The position numbers and the translations under genes are program-made. From Telmatactis stephensoni (taxonomy: Eukaryota > Cnidaria > Anthozoa > Actiniaria > Isophelliidae), in assembly GCA_029948255.1 (NCBI GenBank), contig JALIZF010001938.1, forward strand, positions 1,547,501 to 1,611,500: a DNA stretch of 64,000 nt, written 5' to 3'. The notes under the pieces were generated by a model. It did not search any database. It had not been told where the DNA came from and saw only the letters and a program-made list of their open reading frames with translations. Shown one piece after another: positions 1-12,263 of this stretch (its first letter is position 1; every line of letters starts with the position of its first letter).

Positions 1-602
1 TAAAGAATTGCTTTTTCGCTGTGTTTTTAAACAGCATTTTTATTATCAAAACAGCCCTTTTTGCAAACCAGCACGCGGGCGGGTAACCATCAAACCGGTT
101 TGAAGCCTTGACGTCATACAGGGCCGAATACGCAAACTGGATTTCGAGAGGGTATTACCGTCTCATATTGGCCTTCAAACGATACCTTATTTGGTAAATT
201 TACGTCACAATTGTATAATAATGACTCGTAGTCATGCATGAGACCGAAAGGTCTAATTTTTAATTATTGTTACAATTACCTCTGTAACAATTGTCGATGT
301 GTTAAGAACGATTCGTTTTCCAGGCCAGTCACGTGGAGGCCTTAAGTAGATACTGATAATGTTGTTCAGTAATTGGCGTATATTATGCACGTATTGCTCG
401 CTACCTTGAGGTTTACTGATGTTAAAGTCAAGTTGAATTACCAACAAGAAATAAAGGCCCCTATAAAATAGAATAATGTAGTGAGAAGACACTAAAACAA
501 ACAAACAAACAATACTATCAGAACCAAATATAAAATTATTTTCACATCAGACTTTATCACTTCGGCGTTGCAAAAAATGTCAAAATTCAAAATTTCAAGT
601 AA
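1..602. other. Non-coding stretch, nothing recognised
   Basis: No convincing exon, RNA gene or structured repeat was seen. The short open frames here have no family resemblance and no splice context. It ends at the left target duplication (TAA) of the MITE that follows. Confidence 0.5.
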
Positions 603-605
603 TAA

Positions 606-1227
606 GGGGGTGTTTATATAAATAAATAAATAAATAAATTTGGGGTAGCTCTTCACCCATCCTCGCAGCCAAGTGCTGAATTACGAAGGGCGCGGCTCAA
701 CGTGATCGAGTCGAAGGTTTACAAGGGCGCTTTCATTACGAGACAATTGAACAATCACACATTTACATACAAATTTACATACACATACACGTAGCAGCCA
801 CCATACGACTCATGTCTGACCACGGAGCACAGCTTAGATCGAAATTAGTTCGTTTTTACTGAGGGAGGAAAAACCGGAGAACCCGGAGAAAAACCCTCGA
901 AGCAAGGGAGAGAACGAACAAGAAACTCAAGCCACATGCGATGCCCCGTCCGGGGATTGAACGAGGGACCACAGCGGTGACAGACCGGCGCTCTCACCGC
1001 TCGGCCACCCTTGCTTCCCTACATGACACTAGGATCATCCTAGCAGGCGAATCATCCTACCTGCTATACATTTACTGCATTCTGTTCAGTAGGATGATCC
1101 TAGTACCCGAAGTGAAGACACAAATTTCCATGTAAACAGAATGCAGTAAATGTACAGCAGGTAGGATGATTCACCTGCTAGAATGATCCTAGTGCTAGGA
1201 TGATCCCAGTGTCATGTAAACACCCCC
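606..1227. mobile_element. MITE with GGGGGTGTTTA ends, split by a SINE
   Basis: The left end GGGGGTGTTTA and right end TAAACACCCCC are inverted copies, and both are flanked by TAA (603-605 and 1228-1230). The internal sequence repeats the motif AGGATGATCCTAG in both orientations. A tRNA-derived SINE interrupts the left arm directly after GGGGGTGTTTA, and the MITE resumes with CATGACACTAGG at about 1022. A relative lies at 28338-28493. The 3-bp TAA/TTA duplication suggests PIF/Harbinger-type mobilisation, which is an inference. Confidence 0.75.
617..1021 (-). mobile_element. tRNA-derived SINE (family a), inserted in a MITE
   Basis: On the minus strand the element starts with a tRNA-like head containing an A-box-like TGGCCGAGCGGTGAGAGC and a B-box-like CGTTCAATCCC (reverse complement of about 940-1015). 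A body follows with the core GGAGAACCCGGAGAAAAACC (plus-strand reading), and then a TTTA-rich tail (plus strand 618-640, AAAT repeats). A second copy lies at 23455-23956. The core is shared with family b SINEs, which have a different head. No clear target duplication was found. Confidence 0.75.
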
Positions 1228-1582
1228 TAAGGCGTCTTTTTGATCGTAATACTTTAAACTATTATAATTGTTCTTTTATAGTAAAAGCTTCGGACTGAAA
1301 AAAGCTAAATCCATGTAACTCACATTTCTGGCTCTTGGAATTTTATCGTCTCTTTTGTTATAAGACTGGAATTCATCGGCTCTGGATGTGATGGGGGTCT
1401 GTAATGGGTTTAAAGTAATCACTTAAAACAATGTTTACAACCCTTGATACTAATCTCACGATCTGATTGGTTGATTAGAGTCAATAAGAGGACAGACACA
1501 CTGTTGACGCGTTTCGGCGCGCGCATTCATTCTGTTGCCCCATTTGCAAAGGATTTTTAACTTTTATATTTTTATAATTGTT

Positions 1583-1748
1583 ATAAACGAATTGAAGATG
1601 GTTTTGAGTTGTCTGTCCTCTTATTGACACACATTCTTGACGTCATAAAATGTTCAAAACTCAAGTGGAATCACGAGCGCAGCAAGTGATTTCACTCCAA
1701 AGTGTGTCAATAAGAGGGCAGACAACTCAAAACCATCTTCAATTTGTT
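1583..1748. repeat. Palindromic repeat, about 45-bp arms
   Basis: The arm at about 1583-1632 (GAAGATGGTTTTGAGTTGTC and following) is repeated in inverted orientation at about 1703-1748. The loop contains a smaller hairpin around CACGAGCGCAGCAAGTG. It looks like a foldback MITE. No ORF was seen. Confidence 0.65.
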
Positions 1749-1869
1749 AAACTTATCCGTGTGCGAGAGATGCAAACTACATGTACTGTAATCATTTCAT
1801 TAAAAGATACTGAATAACGAGACAAATGTACGCAAAAAATTCACAGTTTCATCACGAGGAAACGTGTTA

Positions 1870-1999
1870 GGGCCCGTTCACATGAGAGAGGGTGCCCCTA
1901 TGTAGTAGGGATAACTCTTTTGTTTTGAGTCCCCCAGGGAAAAGAAAACAATAGTTATCACTACTACATAGGGGCACCCTCTCTCCTGTCCACGGGCCC
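1870..1999. mobile_element. Palindromic MITE, GGGCCC ends, TTA duplication
   Basis: Inverted arms of about 50 bp start GGGCCCGTTCACATGAGAGA and end with the matching complement. Exact TTA triplets flank both sides (1867-1869 and 2000-2002). The TTA duplication and GGGCCC end are typical of PIF/Harbinger-derived MITEs. It has no coding capacity. Confidence 0.75.
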
Positions 2000-2690
2000 T
2001 TAGATAGTTGATATGTAATAATTGATGTTTTACGCGCGCTCTGATTGGCACAAAACCCGGTGTGATTACACAGAAGCCGACGCTCGTCCTGATTGGTTGA
2101 AGTGTATGTTGCATATCATACCCACTTATACGATTTTCTAAGGTTGGCCGGCATGGCTTTTAACATAATGTAAGTGTGGTTCTCATACGGGCGAGAGGCT
2201 TCAAGCCTACGCGACTAGACCGAAAAGGAGTATGGGTAGGTACTAAACTTTACTCGCCTTTCAGCTTTGCTCTCCATTTTTAACATCAACGAATGAAAAT
2301 CTTTTGTGCATTCTTGTAGTTTTATAGCTTTTATTAATTTCTACCCATACTCCCTTACCTCATTTTCTCTTATCAGAAAATAATCTCTGCTCCACCAGCA
2401 ATTCTACGATGGAATGATGTGCTTGAAGTGAACTGTTGCAGGCCTATCACGTGTACAGCACATGCACAGCACCAATGCAACCAGGCCGGCACGTATAGGG
2501 ACGTTTTGCAGTGTTGCTGCTCGCTTATACTTAGAAGTAATAACAAGAAGATCAATTAAATAAGTATAGATTTCTCACCCAAAATAAATGTCTTTCAGTG
2601 TGACATTCTGTAACTCCCCACGGTTGTTTTTGTATGCCTCTGACGCCATATTGTAAATCTGTTCAAGCTAGAAATACAAAGTACGACAAC
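2000..2690. other. Non-coding; partial MITE at about 2195-2370
   Basis: There is no exon signal. About 2195-2370 contains AAGCCTACGCGACTAGACCG and, further on, CTACCCATACTCC. These are the end sequences of a MITE family seen complete at 9631-9850; this copy is shortened at its right end. Confidence 0.5.
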
Positions 2691-2874
2691 GATGAGTATG
2701 TCTTACCGTAGCCTAACTTTAATAATGTCTTTTTTGTCTTTTTTTTATATGGAAGTACCTTCCAAAAAAATAGAAATCGTTGTGGTCAGCATCACAATTT
2801 ATTTTGGCGTAATTGGTATTATATATAATAATAATTCGTTAAAATACGCAAATAGAAATTCACACATTTTTTTG

Positions 2875-2979
2875 TTCCTTCCTTCCTTCCTTCCTTCCTT
2901 CCTTCCTTCCTTCCTTCCTTCCTTCCTTCCTTCCTTCCTTCCTTCCTTCCTTCCTTCCTTCCTTCCTTCCTTCCTTCCT

Positions 2980-3014
<35 letters not shown>

Positions 3015-3016
3015 CC
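2875..3016. repeat. CCTT/CTTT microsatellite
   Basis: An uninterrupted run of CCTT units passes into CTTT units. The open frames across it (poly-proline/serine/phenylalanine on one strand, lysine/glutamate/glycine on the other) are artefacts of the repeat. Confidence 0.97.
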
Positions 3017-3512
3017 CCTTCTCTCTCGAAACAAACGTTTGCCTTAAAGACAATAACTTACTCCATATTCGATTTCCATGGAAAGGTTATTTCTGCTCAC
3101 AGATTCTTTATCTAAAATGCTATTTGTGTAGTTATGATTAGTTATAACGGCTGATATCCTGTAGTAATATGTGTGATTCTCACACGATGACAGGCCTAGA
3201 AAATACAGTTATGTACATTAGAATGTCTTTTTTTGAATCTAGAATATCTATTTACATGATATTGTGGAACGTTTTTGCGCGCATTGAAGTGATTTCCATA
3301 TCAATTACCCATGTAAAGAAGGAGATGGTAACTGAGGTCTTTATCAGTTTTAAGCGTTGTAGCTCGTAACAGTCATTCGATTGATCTGACGAGGACACAC
3401 CCCTTACTAACTCTTTCCATATCAGTGCTCCGCGGTATTTAAAGCTAAATAAAGGCTAATACATTAGAAAAATTTCAGTTAATGCATTGTAAAAAGTTTT
3501 AAATACAAATTA

Positions 3513-3653
3513 GAGTGGTGGCACTTAATCCGTGAAACAAAATCTAATAGTCAGTGTCTAATAGTCTAATCAGAACAAAAGAAAACAATGGAAATAGTGT
3601 CTACTAATGTCTGTTAGACTGATATCTATTTCACGGATTAAGTACCATCACTC
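3513..3653. mobile_element. TA-flanked MITE, family A
   Basis: The terminal inverted repeat GAGTGGTGGCACTTAATCCG is matched at the other end (CGGATTAAGTACCATCACTC). TA dinucleotides flank both sides, as expected for Tc1/mariner-type MITEs. Close relatives are at 48783-48923 and, truncated, at about 48305-48394. Confidence 0.8.
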
Positions 3654-3655
3654 TA

Positions 3656-6600
3656 AATCAAAGCGACTTAGAATGAGCCATTGAAAAAACGAATGTCGAG
3701 AACCTTTCAGCTTATAACCATCATTATGAATAGTACCCAGGAAACCCCACAAGGGTGAAGGAGCCTGATAGTTTTTAATTTATGATGAATATAATTCACG
3801 TTACCAAACATAAGGATCCCAATAAAAACGATTCCAAGCATCTTCATCATTTCCTGATAACTAAGAGCAAAATGTAATTGTTAGTCTTCTAACATCAGTA
3901 GTTGTTTTACAATGGCAGTTTTTAAACTATAATTGCACATTGCACCTTTGTACATGGACGCAGCCCAATCTCTGGGCCCGCGGAGGGGGGAGGGATGGGT
4001 GGGTTGTAGCCCCATCACTTTACCATACTAGTCTCTAATATTTTCTAATCGTAGCCCCGCCCTTTTTCCCATACTAGTCTCTTATATAGCCCCACCACTT
4101 TTTAATTAAGGTGCTCCGCGGTCCCTGAATCTAGTTTTCATGCTAGTTTTTGTTTGAATCAAGTGTATTATTTCGCTCAACAATAAGATATGCTATCTTA
4201 ATTGTATATTTTCGCTTTATCAAATATGGCTGTACGGCTTACATCTTTAAGTCCAATGAATGATAACTTCCAACTCTTACCTGTTTGGGTCTTGTGCTAA
4301 TAGATTTGTTTTGAACCAAACTCGATACAATAATCGATCAAAGTGCATTATCGGTTTTGTCAAGATGAGATTTAATTCTTTGTCGTTTTTATAATTCAAA
4401 TGACTTTTAGATGTGTGATTTCTGTTAAGGTGTTTACGTTTCTTTGTAAAAGTATTGTCTGTCATTAGGCTAATACAAACAATTGAGCATTACATGATTA
4501 ACAAAGTCAACAAATACTGTAAATGTTGTTAAAATCTCATTGGCTTTTTGCAGCTGAAATATTCTGTTGAATTGGTTTAAAATCCTTCTGCTGGTCTGTT
4601 GACCATCGCATTATTGCTGTCAATTCTCGTGGCTCTTGAAATGCGTCATAGAGAAGAGTAATATTTATCGATAGTCATTTTGGAAGAAAAAAATGAGCTT
4701 TGATTGATTAGATGAAAACTTCGAAGAAATTACTAACGTCATATACTGAAGAATTTGCTTTATACAATTAACTCAGGAAGGCGGACAGGAAATTAAAAAG
4801 AAAAAAAGGCGGACAGAAAAAAGAAAAAAAAAGGGAAAAAAGATACATGACTTTACTGAAGAAATCGAAGAACTAAATATGTCAAATATGGCCATGAAAT
4901 TTGTGATTTTAAGACCAGCTAGTTTTTGTTGTTACATTGACAATTTGTTTCGCTCTTTCTTTAGTATATACTTGATATGTTTGTGTCTTACTTGTACATA
5001 CCAACACCCTGCACTTCACACTATACAAGCATATTAGTTTTTTTTCACTCGTGTATATAAACCACCAGTGAACAAGGCTGAAAAATTCTGCATTGGAAAT
5101 CTGTAAAGACTACAGCCTTTTTCTAAGTTTTCCTAATATTATATGACTTTTTTTAGAATTAGCGAGAGCATGTAAAAATCAACCTTACCAACGCTATCTT
5201 TCAAGAAGAATCAAGTTATATTCTACTAATTCTATAAAAGAAGAAAATATAAACTGTCTGAGTGTTGTGTAAAAGCCTATTAATATGCTAGTATATGTGA
5301 GTAAACTTTACATATATCTTTTAAGTGTTGGTTAGCGACTTATAGCTAGACATATAGATAAGATACGCCATCATCGTATATATCATTATTCTTTCTTTTC
5401 CTTTGGACTTCTCTCTATTTCGGCATTTCCTCTTTTGCGTTTTTGTTTTTTCATAAAGCTGTATTTGTTTTCAAATTGAGGAGCAAAAGCAGAATCACCA
5501 GTCTTTACAACTCTATCTCTCATCAAAGTCATGGCTCTCGCGCTATATCACTGGAAAAAACTCACCTTTAGTAGTATAAGAAGTTGATGTCCAAAAGTGA
5601 GGCGCAAGGAAGGCAATATGAAGGGAGAGCCAGATCGTCCAGCTGTGTATATCTACCTTTTGCGTACACGTTTAGCAAACCTTCTCTGATTGGTTGAATT
5701 TAACAGTCAATGTACATTTCACCAACAAAGTAGAAAACGTCACCGTCAGTGAAACGTTTGACAGATTTAATATGCAAACTACTGCACTCACGATTTTATT
5801 GTTTACAATGGTGAAAAATATTCTAACGAATTATAAGAGCCGGGCTAAATTGAATGGGTTTTCAAATAAGGCAAACACAGGCATTTATCATGTCAGTTTA
5901 AGGTTCGTGTTATTAAAGATTTAACTAAATTGATGGAGATCTAGAAAATTACCTCCAAAATATTGCATCTTATGTTGCACATTTTATTTTTCTTGCTAGG
6001 TGTTTTGTAGAGCGTATACACTGAAATTGAAGATTACCGACCGATATTCATTTGAAAACTGACTTGATTTTCTTTCCATATTCTGTATCTGTTGCCTTTT
6101 CTCATATCGTCAATTTCTCGTTTTTGACAGTCATTACGCAGAGGCTCTTGTTGTTTTGGTTTCCTTCAATGTATTAAATAGAACAAATATCAATCGCTTT
6201 GTAAAATGGGAGAAAAATGGGCAGTCAATCGGTTCATGGGATGTCAATGTACTGTGTAATATTTCGTAAACAAATGTGGAGAAATACTAAAATAAATCTT
6301 TTCACTCCACACTCGCGCCACTCCAGTATGATAATGCCATGGAACGACATGTCGTAGATTAGACATAAGTTTAAACTTTCAGTTTTAACGGTGCAATTAA
6401 GGTTCATTCATTATCAAGCAAGCGAAAGACAGTGTCATTAGATTTATGTGACTTTTCATTATTTTCTGTAAGGAAATGGTTTTCATTATCAGTTTACCTC
6501 ATTCAATCGTTTGACATTTCCTTTTCACATTTGTTATAATAAAAATACTAAATACATTAGTTCTTTTCCATGCTGTTTAATTCTCCTTGATAATAACATG

Positions 6601-6755
6601 CAGTTTATTGTATTACAATAATCATAATAACCATTTTGGATAACTCTTCATGTTTCTGTTCAATAAGTCAACTTATTGCATTCGGTAGTTAGAATGAATT
6701 CGATAAAAGTGTGCTGAATCATACTGAGCTTTAATTTAAGGTGAAGACATTAAGG
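3656..6755. other. 3.1 kb AT-rich intergenic DNA, nothing recognised
   Basis: Both strands were scanned for splice-bounded exons, tRNA boxes and inverted repeats. Only short open frames without family resemblance appeared (for example 5694-5924). A CTGATTGG motif lies at 5686. The stretch lies downstream of the minus-strand MMP gene. Confidence 0.5.
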
Positions 6756-6761
6756 TTTATT
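6756..6761 (-). other. Candidate polyadenylation signal of the minus-strand MMP gene
   Basis: AATAAA on the minus strand, about 150 bases beyond the proposed stop codon at 6910-6912. Confidence 0.45.
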
Positions 6762-6909
6762 AAACAGCTTATAAGAGTTTCCTTCTTTACAAATACACAT
6801 TGTTTGCTTAACATTTGCGATTTACAATCGTCAAGTTGATTTTTCTAAGCATAAGTCGACATTTCCTTAGCCTTGGTCCATCACGTATCCGCTGCAGCTG
6901 CTTCCCTCT

Positions 6910-8219
6910 TTACACTAAAAAACAAAAGTAATTATTGCTAGAGTTATTATACAAAATAAGGCAAGAAATCTTGAATTGCTAAAATGAACTATTTTGTAAT
7001 TGTATGTTCAGCCAGTGCAGATGTTAAGACCAGCAAATATATGGATAGTTCACTTTTGTCTAAAATCTACCAAAGCATAGATTTGATATCCGACTGTTTG
7101 AAATTCACTTCAACATGAAAGATAAGAAATGCCCAAATGTATAAATAAACTTGAACAAAACGGACGGGTCTTTCGGAGAGTCCGCGATGATGACGTCAAG
7201 CAAGTTAAAGTTGTCAATCTCTCCAGTGTTAAGGTGTTTACCAGTAGTATTTTGGTGATCGATTTCAACAAAACTTCCAATTTTATTTTTGAAAATTGGT
7301 CAACTTACATTGGTCTGATCAAAATGATTTTCACAAAAGATACTAAGGATACAAAGACTTTTGGCAACTTTTGACATCAATTAAAAGTTATTTTGCAAAA
7401 GTTGGAATTTTTTTCTCGTTCTTTAATTTCGAGTCACCAAATTTAATAGTTTTGATAAGTCTTTCGCAATTTATTCAAAATCCCTCTGATAAAACTTTCT
7501 GATTTTGAGTTGGTTAACTGTGCAAGAAAGTGAAGTTTAACACCTACAATGAGCAAAGTCTGTGTATGTTGTTTCCGCTATCTGCTTCCGACGCTGGTGT
7601 GAACCAGGCATACTGAGTATTTGTTAAAAGCGTTCATTACTTTGCACTGACTAGGGTTGTTTAAATGGAGGTAGAGTAACCATGGCAACAGATATATACA
7701 CTTTTGTTTTCTTTTAGAGAACAATAGGCTAGATCTTTCCCAAAGTCGCACGGTTGATCCAATTAAATTAAGAGTGATCAAGTTTTCAAATTCCATATAT
7801 TTCAGTCCCCGGTTTTTTGTTGTTGTTGTTGTTTTGTTTTTTTGTTTTTGTTTTTTCAAACAGTCTTGCCTTGAATCCGGAATACACGCACAATAGTATT
7901 ATTCAGGAAAGGTCTATTAGCATACAATAACAATATAGTTAGTACTCAGTTTATGATTTGAATTCGACGGGAAATAATTGATAGATAAGAAATAGTAAGA
8001 GTATTACCACAAAAATTGCATGTCCTTTTACACATCGATTTCATGACTTTTTGATACACTTTGCATTTAGTAGTAAGGGACGCACAGGCCTGCCAGACAT
8101 CTTGACAAACTGTTAACATACACATCGACGTTAAAAGCTTTAAATGAAAGAATAAGCCTACAAAATATACCACTTGTAGAACTAATTATTCTTTATCTGT
8201 ATACAAGAGGAGCAGTGAG

Positions 8220-8258
<39 letters not shown>

Positions 8259-11200
8259 TTTTAACATTTGTACAGACCTGATGATCCTGGGGTACTTGTG
8301 CCTCCAGCTGATCAGAAAATACAATCAATCGATCGATCAGTCATTTAAGCAATCAATAAGTTTGTCAATCAATCAATCAATCAATGAATCAACCAACCAA
8401 CAAATCAATCAATCAATTACTTAATACTGTTCAATCGTTCGGAATCAACTAAATTGCACATTCATCATTATATTGTTTTATAAAATATTTGAGATATAAC
8501 GCGCGCGCTGATTGGCTGGCTACCATGTTTATATTAGAGGACAGAGACATGGCTCGCTCAAAAAATGTGGAAAATATTTTATAAAAGCAATATAAAACGA
8601 TCGCTTATGTCTTTGTACTGTGATATAAACACTCTGGAAGATGTAGAGCACTCGAAAAGCAAGAGAAACACTCGGCTACGCCTCTTGTTCCTAAGCTTGC
8701 TTTTCTCTTGCTCTACATCTTCCATCGTGTTTATATCACAGTACAGAGACATGCGCGCGCGTTTTATATTCCTTAAATAAACTTTAAGAAAAGCAAAATG
8801 TCAAAGTATAATGTCATTTTTAAATTAGATTACTGCAGTTAATATTTAAACCGCCTTCGTGCACAGTACGAAATTCTGGCTGATTTGCTCATCAGTATAC
8901 TATAACAGGCTTTACAGCTACGTCCCTCCCTACCCTCGGGACTCCCGTTACTGGGGCCGTTCGAGAGGGTTTGCCAAAAATGGCGGACAATCAGTGGGGA
9001 GTCCAAAGAAATCACCGAAATTATACAGTTTTCGGTAATAATCCAGAAATATCAAGAAGTAAACTCTATGGAACGTCTCGCTCAAGATAGGTTATCCAGG
9101 GATATTTTTTAGCTATCGCTACGATCGCAGCAAAATATGTTCAGCGATCGTAACGATCATATGAAAAGCAAAATATAGTCTCTGTTTATTGAATTGAACC
9201 TGTCAGCTTGATTACAACTGGTGACTCATATACTAACCGTATAGATACTTGATGGCGTTCTTGTCGTCGTTACCAAGGGCAAAGTTTGGAGCGTAACGCT
9301 GAGCATAAGGATACATGACTGAGTTTTGGTCACTGGAATGTGCTAGTCCAAGGGTGTGTCCAATCTCATGTACAGCAACTGCCAGTAAGTTAGTGCCAGA
9401 ATAAGTACCGTCTGTAAAGTCTTCAGCGTCATCGAAATGTAGTCGGCCATCAATGGGGTAGAACGCATGCGCGAGTACGCTGCCTTTACCATCAAATGGC
9501 TTTTTACAGGTACCGTGTGTTAATGTACCAAACCTTAGAAATATCATGAATTGTATTTAATTTGTAAAGTGATACGATAGTCATTCTTTGAAATGCTGTC
9601 CATATACACCTATTTCAATGAACGTCGTCGGCAAAAGCCTACGCGACTCACCCGAAAGGAAGCATGGGTAAACATTATTAAAGCTATAAAACCACACAAA
9701 TATCCACACCATAATTCAACTTTAGCTTGCCATGACCTAATACATCAAAGAGCTTCATTTGCTGATTCTAAAATCAACACCAATGGAAAAAAGAGAGGGA
9801 AATTCTGCAACTACCCATACTCCTTTTCGGTCTAGTCGCGTAGGCTTGCGACCTCTCATACGACAACCTTTTTTGAAATAGGTACATACATTTTATACAT
9901 ACTGAACAGAACAGGGGCTTGTGCTAAATTCTGTAAAGGGCGGATATGTTTTGTCTTACAAATGGCACAACATTTCTGTTCTCAAACCGAATCAAAACCT
10001 TTAGCGATTGCTACGAAACAACACTGATATGATAGTTCCATATCAGTGACTTTCAAAATGGGATCAATATGAGAAGTTTTAGATCTTGAGCATTGAGAAA
10101 TATCGCAAAAAAACTGTGAGTACTTATACATTTTCTGTGTTTATTCATAAGCTTCTCTTTCAAGGTCTGCCGAACCTACTACGCATAACCGTTAGGAATT
10201 TCTCTATAAAATAACTCTAATTCCAGCACTAATCTAAAGATTTGTATTATCTTTGTAATTATTATCATTATTGAGGAACCAATGGAATAGCGCTGGCTTT
10301 GTTAATTGTTTCACTAAATACACTTACCTAATTTTGATGTTAGCTTTTTTAAGGTCTGTAGTTAGTGTGAACACTAGAGGGCTGACGTCAGACCACATTT
10401 TGAAAGCTTTCGCGATGATCTTTTTCTGATCCTTCGTTGACAAGTCTCCGGTGAACGTTTCAAAGGCATACAGCAGCGTCGTTGTGGTCCATTTCTTTCT
10501 CTGGACAGCAAACCTTTTCCTTCGACGGCCTGAAGAATGTTAAATTGAATTTATCCATCCCGGCCATCCATCCCTCCCTCCTTCCCTCCCTCCGTCCGTC
10601 CATCCGTCCATCCATCCGTCCGTCCGTCCATCCGTCCGTCCATCCGTCCATCCGTCCGTCCATCCGTTCATCCGTCCATCCATTCATTCATCTATCCGTC
10701 ATTCATTCATCCATTTTTCTATTCTAAATCCCACATCTACTTACCTACATATCTGTTCACTTAGCAGTTACATATATGTCAACGATTTCTAATATACCTA
10801 TTGGTCTTTCTATCTGTTCGACCTTTCCCGAATCCGCATTACTAACCACGTATCAGTAGATTCAAGTCAAGGCCTAGGACTGGGGCTTTCAAATCCAAAC
10901 ATTTTCTATATTTGTCTACTTCAGCCTCACCTCGTGGTCATTCAAAAAATAAAAATAAAAAATAACTGTTTATTTAAGTGTCCAAGTCTTCTAGCGCTTG
11001 CGCACTAATTGGGGGCACTATCCACTCACACACACTACCACTACATTGACTGTTTTAAGCATACAACTCTCAGCTCACATGTTGATTTTTACTGAGGGAG
11101 GAAAAACCGGAGAACCCGGAGAAAAAACCCTCGTGGCATGATATGGTAGAGAACAACACATCAAACAAACTCAATTCACATATGATTCAGGCGCTCGAGC

Positions 11201-11989
11201 TGGGACTCGAACCCGGACCATGCACAGCGGTGAAAGGCCAGCGCTTTAACCGAATTCATGAAAGGTCTATACTTATCCATTGAAAATAATTTCTTACCAA
11301 ATGAAGTATCAAATATTTCTACATCTGGTACCCCACATCGTTTTCTTGCCATTTGTTTGAGTGTAGTGTTGTCTAGTTTTCCAGTAACGGGTAAATGTAT
11401 AAAACGCTGGTAGGTTTCTACTGCTGTTTTGATATCTCGATTACCATAAGGGGAGTTCGATATGTAGTGATATTGCTTAAGGAAATTCTACAATAAAACA
11501 CATTCCTGACATTAGCCTCCATTTTTAAAGAAATCAATGCACATGTAAATAATTAGAAAGCGGTCAGACTCCCAACACCAATCCTGCTCTGTTGTAGCAA
11601 TATATGTACGCTATATATCACAAAGTCAACTTTTTATATAATGACATTTTATGACGAGAAGGAACAATTGTCGCAAATATATACAGTGTATACGTATTTC
11701 TTACATCCTACATTAATTAGCAACTTACATAGGCTTTGAAAATCTCATTGAGGGCGGCTTGACTAGATGTAGAAGAGCTTGGTGTTTTCGTTGGTTTGGC
11801 AATTGATCGATGTACTTGGTTTAGAGGTTCAAACAATTGATCAGAGTCTACTAAGTTGTCCTTAACTTCATCGTTTTCTTTTAATTCAGTGTCGATTAAA
11901 GAGGGTTGGTTAGACAACTTTTTGGTGGAGATTGGTGATAGAACAATGAACAGCCATGACAAACACAACAACTTGGCAGTTTGTCCCAT
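6910..11989 (-). CDS. Secreted matrix metalloproteinase with C-terminal ShKT domain
   Basis: A zinc endopeptidase of the matrixin family, predicted secreted as a zymogen. Exons on the minus strand: 11989-11729, 11487-11298, 10529-10328, 9533-9238, 8109-8008 and 6914-6910. Phases agree throughout, giving 351 residues. In order: signal peptide (about 1-22); low-complexity Ser/Thr/Lys linker; propeptide with cysteine switch RKRCGVPD (Cys138); furin-type site RRRKR (152-156); catalytic domain with [11 protein letters not shown] (273-283, zinc ligands and Glu274) and Met-turn VMYP (Met291); six-cysteine ShKT domain (318-350, spacing C-x6-C-x6-C-x10-C-x3-C-x2-C). There is no hemopexin domain. The last exon supplies only one residue and the stop and is the weakest part of the model. 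The combination of MMP and ShKT is known in cnidarians. Substrates cannot be told from sequence. The start is the first ATG before a hydrophobic leader. The other MMP here, at 34852-39832, has a different exon structure. Confidence 0.85.
8221..8420. repeat. GA microsatellite and ATCA-rich simple repeats
   Basis: A (GA)n tract at 8221-8258 is followed by degenerate ATCA/AATC repeats at about 8320-8415. They lie inside intron 4 of the minus-strand MMP gene. Confidence 0.9.
8477..8779. repeat. 300-bp interspersed repeat with internal hairpin, copy 1
   Basis: Almost the same sequence occurs at 33984-34290. Each copy has a left part with GCGCGCTGATTGGCTGG and then a large inverted repeat. The arms contain CTGTGATATAAACACTC and GGAAGATGTAGAGC and their complements, ending near ACATGCGCGCGCGTTTTATA. 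The open frame across it is not conserved between copies as protein. It is likely a non-autonomous DNA element, inside an intron of the minus-strand MMP gene. Confidence 0.8.
9631..9850. mobile_element. MITE with AAGCCTACGCGACT ends
   Basis: Inverted arms of about 38 bp contain AAGCCTACGCGACT and GCATGGGTA, matched at 9812-9850. A related partial copy is at about 2195-2370. It lies in intron 3 of the minus-strand MMP gene. Confidence 0.7.
10545..10720. repeat. CCAT/CCGT microsatellite
   Basis: Tandem CCATC/CCGTC tetranucleotide-type repeat inside intron 2 of the minus-strand MMP gene, close to the exon 3 acceptor. The long frames over it on both strands are artefacts. Confidence 0.95.
10960..11255 (-). 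mobile_element. tRNA-derived SINE (family b)
   Basis: On the minus strand a tRNA-like head has a B-box GGTTCGAGTCC (reverse complement of about 11205-11215) and an A-box-like segment near GGTTAAAGCGCTGG. It is followed by the body core GGAGAACCCGGAGAAAAAAC (plus-strand reading), also present in family a. Partial copies are at 12688-12800, 35010-35225 and 56170-56290. It lies in intron 2 of the minus-strand MMP gene. Confidence 0.75.
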
Positions 11990-12263
11990 GGCTGTACCCT
12001 GATCTTCCCAAGAGCTGCCGCCTTTGCAAAGAACACATGAAAAGCCTTGTATTTATTGACTCCAAAAGTTATCCAAAACCATTCCATTTAGAGCTAGCTC
12101 GCCTACATCTTGGAAGTTATAAGTACAGTTTGATGAGTATTACTATTATTCTACTTAGAAGCAATTTTGTAACAAATTTTAAGTGGAGTGGTTTTGGGGG
12201 TATCACATGACCAGTGGGCGTTGGTTGATGTGATTCTTTTCAATAATATAATATAATATAATA

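Noticed and set aside
940..1015. Possible tRNA gene on the minus strand
   Set aside because: A- and B-box-like motifs are present, but the segment continues into a repeated SINE body and recurs elsewhere with the same body.
2692..3141. Long ORFs on both strands over the CCTT repeat
   Set aside because: Produced by the microsatellite; no conserved domain on either side.
8220..8415. CRISPR-like array
   Set aside because: Simple GA and ATCA repeats without unique spacers; the setting is clearly eukaryotic.
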